The notes under the pieces are model-generated. The model was not told where the DNA came from. It saw nothing but the letters and a program-made list of their open reading frames with translations, and searched no databases. This document shows, one piece after another, positions 62,397-64,000 of a stretch of 64,000 bases of DNA. Source of the stretch: Pseudomonas sp. JAI120 (GTDB taxonomy: Bacteria > Pseudomonadota > Gammaproteobacteria > Pseudomonadales > Pseudomonadaceae); contig NZ_JACHCZ010000002.1 in assembly GCF_014207255.1 (NCBI RefSeq), positions 930,001 to 994,000 of the forward strand. The letters are read 5' to 3'. The position numbers and the translations under genes were made by a program. Numbering within the stretch: position 1 is the stretch's first letter; each line of letters begins with the position of its first letter.

Positions 62397-63397
62397 TGCC
62401 TATCCGTCATTGTATTGTTCATCTGATCGACAAAAACCCCGACGGCACACCTGCAGTTCTCCACGCCCGTGACTCCGAGCTTGCTAAGTCAGAGGCCATC
62501 GAGAACATGCTTGCCGACCTCAACGAGAGCTACAACGCCAAACAAGGCAAGGCCTGGGGTTTCTTCCATGCCGAGTCCGGAGCGCACCCGTTCATCGGCT
62601 GGTTGAAGGAATATCTCAATAGTGCCCTGGATTTCACCACGTTCAGCCGCACCGCCGTCGAGCACCTGCAGAGGATGATGGAAGAGTCCAACCTCTCCAC
62701 CGGCGGCCACGTGCTGTTTGCCCACTACCAGCAAGGCATGACCGACTACCTCGCCATCGCCCTGCTGCACCACAGCGAAGGCGTGGCGGTGACCGATGAG
62801 CTGGACGTCACCCCGTCGCGCCATCTCGACCTGGGCAAGTTACACCTGGCAGCGCGTATCAACGTGTCCGAGTGGCAGAACAACAAGCAGTCCAAGCAGT
62901 ACATCTCTTTTATCAAAGGCAAGAACGGCAAGAAGGTCTCGGAATACTTCCGCGACTTCATCGGCTGCCAGGAAGGCGTCGACGGCCCAGGCGAGACGCG
63001 CACCCTTCTCAAGGCCTTCAGCGACTTCGTCGAAAGCGAAGACCTGCCGGACGAATCCGCCCGCGAAAAAACCAAGACCCTGGTCGATTACGCCAGCAGC
63101 CAGGCCAAGCTCGGCGAGCCCATGGGCCTTGAAGAGCTGTCGGGCTTGATTGATGAAGATCGGCCCAAGGCGTTCTTCGATCACATCCGAAACAAGGACT
63201 ACGGCCTGTCACCGGAAATCCCTATGGATAAACGCACTCTCAACCAATTCCGTCGGTTCACCGGCCGTGCCGAAGGCTTGTCCATCAGTTTTGAAGCGCA
63301 CCTGCTAGGGGACAAGATTGAGTACGACGAGGCATCCAGCACGTTAATCATTAAGGGGTTGCCCACCCAACTCACTGATCAGTTGAAACGTCGCTGA
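62396..63397 (+). CDS. yejK: YejK/NdpA-like nucleoid-associated protein
   Basis: This 333-aa protein is the length of chromosomal YejK/NdpA (about 335 aa). Family features include [15 protein letters not shown] at the start, [45 protein letters not shown], and [26 protein letters not shown] near the end. YejK binds the nucleoid and some plasmids carry a copy (for example pCAR1). The start at 62396 has AGGAGG and shares its A with the HicA-like stop. Its coding composition looks closer to the host core genes than to its neighbours in the middle of the gene, so it may have been captured from a Pseudomonas chromosome. Confidence 0.88.
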   Translation: MPIRHCIVHLIDKNPDGTPAVLHARDSELAKSEAIENMLADLNESYNAKQGKAWGFFHAESGAHPFIGWLKEYLNSALDFTTFSRTAVEHLQRMMEESNLSTGGHVLFAHYQQGMTDYLAIALLHHSEGVAVTDELDVTPSRHLDLGKLHLAARINVSEWQNNKQSKQYISFIKGKNGKKVSEYFRDFIGCQEGVDGPGETRTLLKAFSDFVESEDLPDESAREKTKTLVDYASSQAKLGEPMGLEELSGLIDEDRPKAFFDHIRNKDYGLSPEIPMDKRTLNQFRRFTGRAEGLSISFEAHLLGDKIEYDEASSTLIIKGLPTQLTDQLKRR

Positions 63398-63432
63398 ACA
63401 CAAACCTTAAACCCAAGGCATCGGAGCACACC

Positions 63433-63669
63433 ATGAGCAACCAACCAAAACGTCAGTTGGAAGAAAAATTCGTCGTCCGCCTCCCTGATGGGATGCGTGA
63501 ACGGATCGCGCTGCGAGCGCGTGAAAACACCCGTTCAATGAACTCGGAAATTGTCCATCGCCTGGAGACTACAGTCGAGCTAGAGGCGGCTCTTGATCGT
63601 GCACTAAAAATCATTGATCAACTATTGGCAACAGCACCAGCCTGTGAGCTGCCTGGAGCTAGAGCATGA
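63433..63669 (+). CDS. Arc-type ribbon-helix-helix DNA-binding protein
   Basis: This 78-aa protein has the Arc/MetJ fold: a beta strand (EKFVVRLPDGMRERI) followed by two helices (ARENTRSMNSEIVHRLETT). Such proteins bind DNA as dimers of dimers and often repress their own operon or plasmid copy and partition genes. It overlaps the parB start by ATGA, so it may control parB or the leading operon. Confidence 0.85.
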   Translation: MSNQPKRQLEEKFVVRLPDGMRERIALRARENTRSMNSEIVHRLETTVELEAALDRALKIIDQLLATAPACELPGARA

Positions 63670-64000
63670 AACAGTCTTTGGCTCAGACTATGAAAGAGAA
63701 ACTCCAACTGCCGGCCTTTCAATCAAATTCGCCGGTAGCTGCGCGCATGAGCGATCCAATCGTCGATACCCCTATGTTGTTGACGCTCGATGAAACATTA
63801 CCGTATGACGAGAACCCACGGACAACTCGAAACCCGAAGTACGATGAAATTAAAGAGTCCATACGCAATCGAGGTCTCGACACGCCCCCTCCCGTCACGC
63901 GCAAACCTGGTGAGGAGAAGTACCGGATCCGAAACGGTGGCAACACGCGCCTGGCCATTCTAAACGAGCTGTATCGTGAGACCGGGGACGAGAAGTTCTT
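63666..64000 (+). CDS. parB: ParB-family protein of the integrative element, 5' part (cut by window edge)
   Basis: The first 111 codons are visible. They contain the ParB nuclease-like N-terminal fold: LDETLPYDENPRTTRNPKYDEI, then SIRNRGLDTPPPVTRKPG and YRIRNGGNTRLAIL, which stands where typical ParB has GERR. This GGNTRL variant resembles the ParB class found on PFGI-1/PAPI-1-type elements. It overlaps the Arc-type gene by ATGA. With parA at the other end of this stretch it makes up a partition pair; the parS sites were not identified. Confidence 0.85.
   Translation, partial: MKQSLAQTMKEKLQLPAFQSNSPVAARMSDPIVDTPMLLTLDETLPYDENPRTTRNPKYDEIKESIRNRGLDTPPPVTRKPGEEKYRIRNGGNTRLAILNELYRETGDEKF

Overview
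The window reads as a fluorescent Pseudomonas (P. fluorescens group) chromosome. The evidence is the gene order, which follows the P. aeruginosa PA4493-PA4541 neighbourhood as I remember it (roxRS, dppA paralogues, opdP, dppBCDF, speC, piuCAB, pilACD-coaE-yacG, ndh, tRNA-Pro/tRNA-Lys), the GC-rich coding style, and several copies of typical Pseudomonas REP/REPIN palindromes. Family assignments come from recognising the proteins by eye; no search was run.

Layout. 1-3.5 kb: 5' end of an SbmA/YddA-type ABC exporter, the RoxS-RoxR redox two-component system, and a divergent periplasmic SIMPL protein. 3.5-16.2 kb: dipeptide uptake, with three stand-alone dipeptide-binding proteins, the OprD-type porin OpdP, a fourth binding protein and the DppBCDF permease/ATPase set; a small secreted protein follows. 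16.7-22.1 kb: prfC, then a four-gene glycine-betaine/osmoprotectant ABC operon. 22.1-23.7 kb: a leader or small-RNA region and ornithine decarboxylase. 23.8-30.4 kb: iron uptake (Sel1 protein, PiuC, Fur-box region, PiuA receptor, PiuB reductase). 30.4-38.8 kb: PhoD, the fructose PTS operon fruBKA, and its divergent regulator FruR/Cra with an exact Cra operator between them. 38.8-47.4 kb: TatD, a zinc-ribbon membrane protein, a chemoreceptor, ampD-ampE, a DUF1631 protein, nadC and a DUF6388 protein. 47.6-52.7 kb: a type IV pilin locus read as tRNA-Thr, a pilin glycosyltransferase (TfpO-like), pilA, pilC, pilD, coaE and yacG, with no pilB. 52.7-56.6 kb: small conserved proteins, a CbiM-like permease, DUF1780, DUF3094, NDH-2 and tRNA-Pro.

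56.7-64.0 kb: the end of an integrative and conjugative element of the PAPI-1/pKLC102/PFGI-1/SPI-7 family. It is marked by a 45-bp 3' fragment of tRNA-Lys(UUU), which is the attachment site. The element then carries, in one tightly coupled co-directional run: parA/soj (with an 11-bp inverted repeat that hides its ribosome-binding site), an unrecognised 252-aa gene, a DUF2786 protein, an HTH-HNH nuclease, a 72-aa protein, a DnaB-type helicase, a small zinc ribbon, an unrecognised 173-aa gene, a HicA-like protein without HicB, a YejK/NdpA-like nucleoid protein, an Arc-type repressor and the start of parB. The element continues past the window. This is the most accessory and least described part; the pilin locus without pilB is the second most unusual.
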